Below are positions 62,200 through 64,000 of a DNA stretch of 64,000 nt, piece by piece. The translations under genes were made by a program, and so were the position numbers. The notes beneath the pieces are model-generated. The model saw nothing but the letters and a program-made list of their open reading frames with translations, made no database searches and was not told the DNA's origin. Position 1 is the stretch's first letter, and every line of letters starts with the position of its first letter. Source of the DNA: Streptomyces showdoensis (GTDB lineage: Bacteria; Actinomycetota; Actinomycetes; Streptomycetales; Streptomycetaceae); the NCBI RefSeq assembly GCF_039535475.1, contig NZ_BAAAXG010000026.1, forward strand, positions 2,599,501 to 2,663,500, read 5' to 3'.

Positions 62200-63501
62200 C
62201 TACGCCTTGGTGTTGTCCCGCTCCAGTTCGTCGCCCACCTCGTCCGGTTCGCGGCCCGGGGTCGGGAGGTTGAACCTGGTGATCGCGAAGCGGAAGATCG
62301 CGTAGTAGACGACGGCGAAGCACAGGCCGATCGGGATGATCAGCCACGGCTTGGTGGCCAGGCCCCAGTTGATCACGTAGTCGATCAGGCCGGCCGAGAA
62401 GCTGAAGCCGTCGTGTACGCCGAGGGCCCAGGTCACCGCCATCGACACACCGGTCAGCAGCGCGTGGATCGCGTACAGCACCGGGGCGATGAAGAGGAAC
62501 GAGTACTCGATCGGCTCGGTGATGCCGGTGACGAACGAGGTCAGGCCGACCGAGAGCATCATGCCGCCGACCTCCTTGCGCCGGTGCGGCTTGGCGCAGT
62601 GGGCGATGGCCAGGGCGGCGGCCGGCAGGGCGAACATCATGATCGGGAAGAAGCCCGAGGTGAACTGACCGGCGGCCGGGTCGCCCGCCAGGAACATGCT
62701 GATGTCACCGTGGACCACCGTGCCGTCCGGCTTGGTGTACGAGCCGAACTGGAACCAGACCGGCACGTTCAGGAACTGGTGCAGACCGATCACCAGCAGC
62801 GCGCGGTTGGCCACGCCGAAGATGCCGGAGCCCCACGAGCCGAGTCCGACCAGCCAGTCGCTGAAGCTCTCCAGACCGTCGCCGATCGGCGGCCAGATCC
62901 ACAGGCAGAGGGCGGCGAAGGCGATGCCGACGAAGGCCATGATGATCGGGACGAGCCGGCGGCCGTTGAAGAAGCCGAGCCAGTCGACCAGCTTCACCCG
63001 GTGGTAGCGCTGCCAGAAGAAGGCGGCCAGCAGGCCCATGATGATGCCGCCGAAGACGCCGGGGTTCTGGTACGTGTACCCGGCGAAGGTGTCACCGGCG
63101 CCGAGGCAGCCGCCGTTGATGTCCTTGGTGCCCTCCGGGCAGGACTTGGGGAAGGCGTGCAGCACGCCCCGGTAGACGAGGAAACCGGCCACGGCGGCGA
63201 GGGCGGTGGAGCCGTCCGCCTTCTTCGCCATGCCGATCGCGACGCCGATGCAGAAGAGCAGGGGCAGGCCGAGGTCGGCGTCGAGGAGCGCGCCACCGGC
63301 TCCCGCCATGACCTTGGCGACGTTGGTCCAGCCCAGGCCCTCGTCGCCGAAGACGTCCGGCTGGCCGAGCCGCCCGATGATGCCGGCCGCGGGGAGGACG
63401 GCGATGGGCAGCTGCAGGCTGCGGCCCATCTTCTGCAGCCCTTGGAAGAAGCCGTTCCAATGCGACTTCTTCGGTGCGGCTGCGGCGCTCGTACTGCTCA
63501 T
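62200..63501 (-). CDS. nagE1: N-acetylglucosamine PTS permease EIIC, paralogue
   Basis: A 433-aa paralogue of NagE2, with FQGLQKMGRSLQLPIAVLPAAGIIGRLGQPD, NGRRLVPIIMAFVG, GLHQFLNVPVWFQFG and GITEPIEYSFLFIAPV. An internal loop (CPEGTKDINGGCLGAG) with two Cys is specific to this copy. ATG 63501 is divergent from nagF. By position it corresponds to nagE1, while nagE2 is the main GlcNAc transporter in S. coelicolor. A dre box lies in the shared promoter region. Confidence 0.93.
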   Translation of the reverse strand: MSSTSAAAAPKKSHWNGFFQGLQKMGRSLQLPIAVLPAAGIIGRLGQPDVFGDEGLGWTNVAKVMAGAGGALLDADLGLPLLFCIGVAIGMAKKADGSTALAAVAGFLVYRGVLHAFPKSCPEGTKDINGGCLGAGDTFAGYTYQNPGVFGGIIMGLLAAFFWQRYHRVKLVDWLGFFNGRRLVPIIMAFVGIAFAALCLWIWPPIGDGLESFSDWLVGLGSWGSGIFGVANRALLVIGLHQFLNVPVWFQFGSYTKPDGTVVHGDISMFLAGDPAAGQFTSGFFPIMMFALPAAALAIAHCAKPHRRKEVGGMMLSVGLTSFVTGITEPIEYSFLFIAPVLYAIHALLTGVSMAVTWALGVHDGFSFSAGLIDYVINWGLATKPWLIIPIGLCFAVVYYAIFRFAITRFNLPTPGREPDEVGDELERDNTKA

Positions 63502-63559
63502 CGGCGTCCTCCCTGACCCGACATGGCCCCGGAACAATCCGGACCAGGCTCTCGTTCAC

Positions 63560-63575
63560 ACTGGTGTAGACCAGT
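63560..63575. promoter_or_regulatory. DasR (dre) box between nagE1 and nagF
   Basis: ACTGGTGTAGACCAGT differs by one base from the palindromic dre consensus (ACTGGTCTAGACCAGT). It lies 58 nt before the nagE1 ATG in the divergent nagE1/nagF region. Confidence 0.88.
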
Positions 63576-63658
63576 TGCGATAGGCTCCCCGGGGCCGATC
63601 GAGGGCAGGCCGCCGGTGATCGTCATCATTCGGCAGAACGGCGGACTTCGCTCGCGAG

Positions 63659-63674
63659 ACTGGTCCAACCGTGG
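63659..63674 (+). promoter_or_regulatory. Weak DasR-like half-box near nagF
   Basis: ACTGGTCCAACCGTGG has a perfect left half (ACTGGTC) but a poor right half. It lies 74 nt before the nagF ATG and may be a low-affinity site. Confidence 0.35.
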
Positions 63675-63747
63675 GTTACCGTGACAAAGCGGACCTCCGG
63701 TGCGCCGAGACTCACGTTCTTTGAACGGAACGGACAGGGAGAAACAC

Positions 63748-63981
63748 ATGGCCAGCAAGGCTGAGAAGATCGTCGCCGGGCTCGGTGGGATCGAGAACAT
63801 CGAAGAGGTCGAGGGCTGCATCACCCGCCTCCGCACCGAGGTCATCGACCCGTCCAAGGTCGACGAGGCCGCCCTCAAGGCCGCCGGCGCCCACGGCGTC
63901 GTGAAGATGGGCACCGCCATCCAGGTCGTCATCGGCACCGACGCGGACCCGATCGCCGCGGACATCGAAGACATGATGTGA
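63748..63981 (+). CDS. nagF: GlcNAc PTS EIIB protein
   Basis: A 77-aa cytosolic EIIB that passes phosphate from the general PTS chain to sugar at NagE. The phosphocysteine is Cys24 in EVEGCITRLRTEV, followed by KAAGAHGVVKMGTAIQVVIGTDAD. CAGGGAGA precedes ATG 63748; the in-frame ATG at 63700 is not supported. It is divergent from nagE1. The stop is 19 nt before the window end. Confidence 0.95.
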   Translation: MASKAEKIVAGLGGIENIEEVEGCITRLRTEVIDPSKVDEAALKAAGAHGVVKMGTAIQVVIGTDADPIAADIEDMM

Positions 63982-64000
63982 GCGGTCGCCTCCGCGACTG

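Overview
The window is chromosomal DNA of a Streptomyces-type actinomycete. The evidence is very high G+C with strong third-position bias, GTG/TTG starts, an SsgA-like sporulation protein, a type VII mycosin, PQQ-linked Ser/Thr kinases, DasR-type boxes and the Mec/CysO/CysM cysteine pathway. From memory, the order murA - YqgE - ABC/hexosaminidase ... hppD ... ssgG ... pncB - clpS ... cysO - cysM ... nagE2 - nagE1 - nagF resembles the SCO2949-SCO2905 stretch of S. coelicolor read backwards. This is recollection, not a search, and several blocks here may be local insertions relative to that backbone.

Layout. 0-7.7 kb: murA, a YqgE protein, a DUF3039 protein, then an ABC sugar importer operon ending in a GH20 beta-N-acetylhexosaminidase, with a DasR-like box and a second palindrome ahead of it. 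7.9-12.5 kb: a three-gene xanthine-dehydrogenase-like operon whose iron-sulfur subunit has a repeat-built N-terminal extension and is split by a +1 shift in a run of six C, and whose molybdopterin subunit lacks family-typical active-site motifs. 12.6-20.0 kb: a type VII-secretion-like satellite cluster (coiled-coil protein, WXG-like protein with Gly/Pro/Thr tail, mycosin protease, 139-aa and 773-aa partner proteins, lipoprotein) with no secretion ATPase. 20.1-25.5 kb: two PQQ-propeller Ser/Thr kinases and an upstream pseudokinase, then tRNA-Cys. 25.9-34.3 kb: MFS exporters, tandem repeats, an orphan Doc-like toxin, a helicase, an IclR regulator, a PDZ-less Lon-like peptidase and an ArsR-type operon behind a 23-bp inverted repeat. 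34.4-43.8 kb: Lrp/hppD, a TPR protein, a GlcD-like oxidase, ssgG, two RDD proteins and a trypsin-like protease. 44-50.5 kb: an M6 metalloprotease, NAD salvage (pncA, pncB), clpS and DUF2017. 50.8-59 kb: an amino-acid permease, Mec, a GlxA-type regulator with an HD hydrolase, a cobalamin riboswitch with a BtuFCD-like importer, a short Cys-containing leader ORF, then cysO and cysM. 59-64 kb: a membrane-anchored PemK-like protein, an MBL hydrolase and the GlcNAc phosphotransferase genes nagE2, nagE1 and nagF with DasR boxes.

How the parts fit. Both ends of the window concern N-acetylglucosamine: liberation and import of (oligo)GlcNAc by the ABC/GH20 operon, uptake of free GlcNAc by NagE/NagF, and its use in the wall by MurA. 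DasR-like boxes at both ends suggest shared control. The cysteine genes form one pathway (CysO carrier, CysM synthase, Mec hydrolase) but are split here by a B12-controlled importer. The most unusual material is the type VII-like cluster, the kinase/pseudokinase operon and the altered xanthine-dehydrogenase-like operon.
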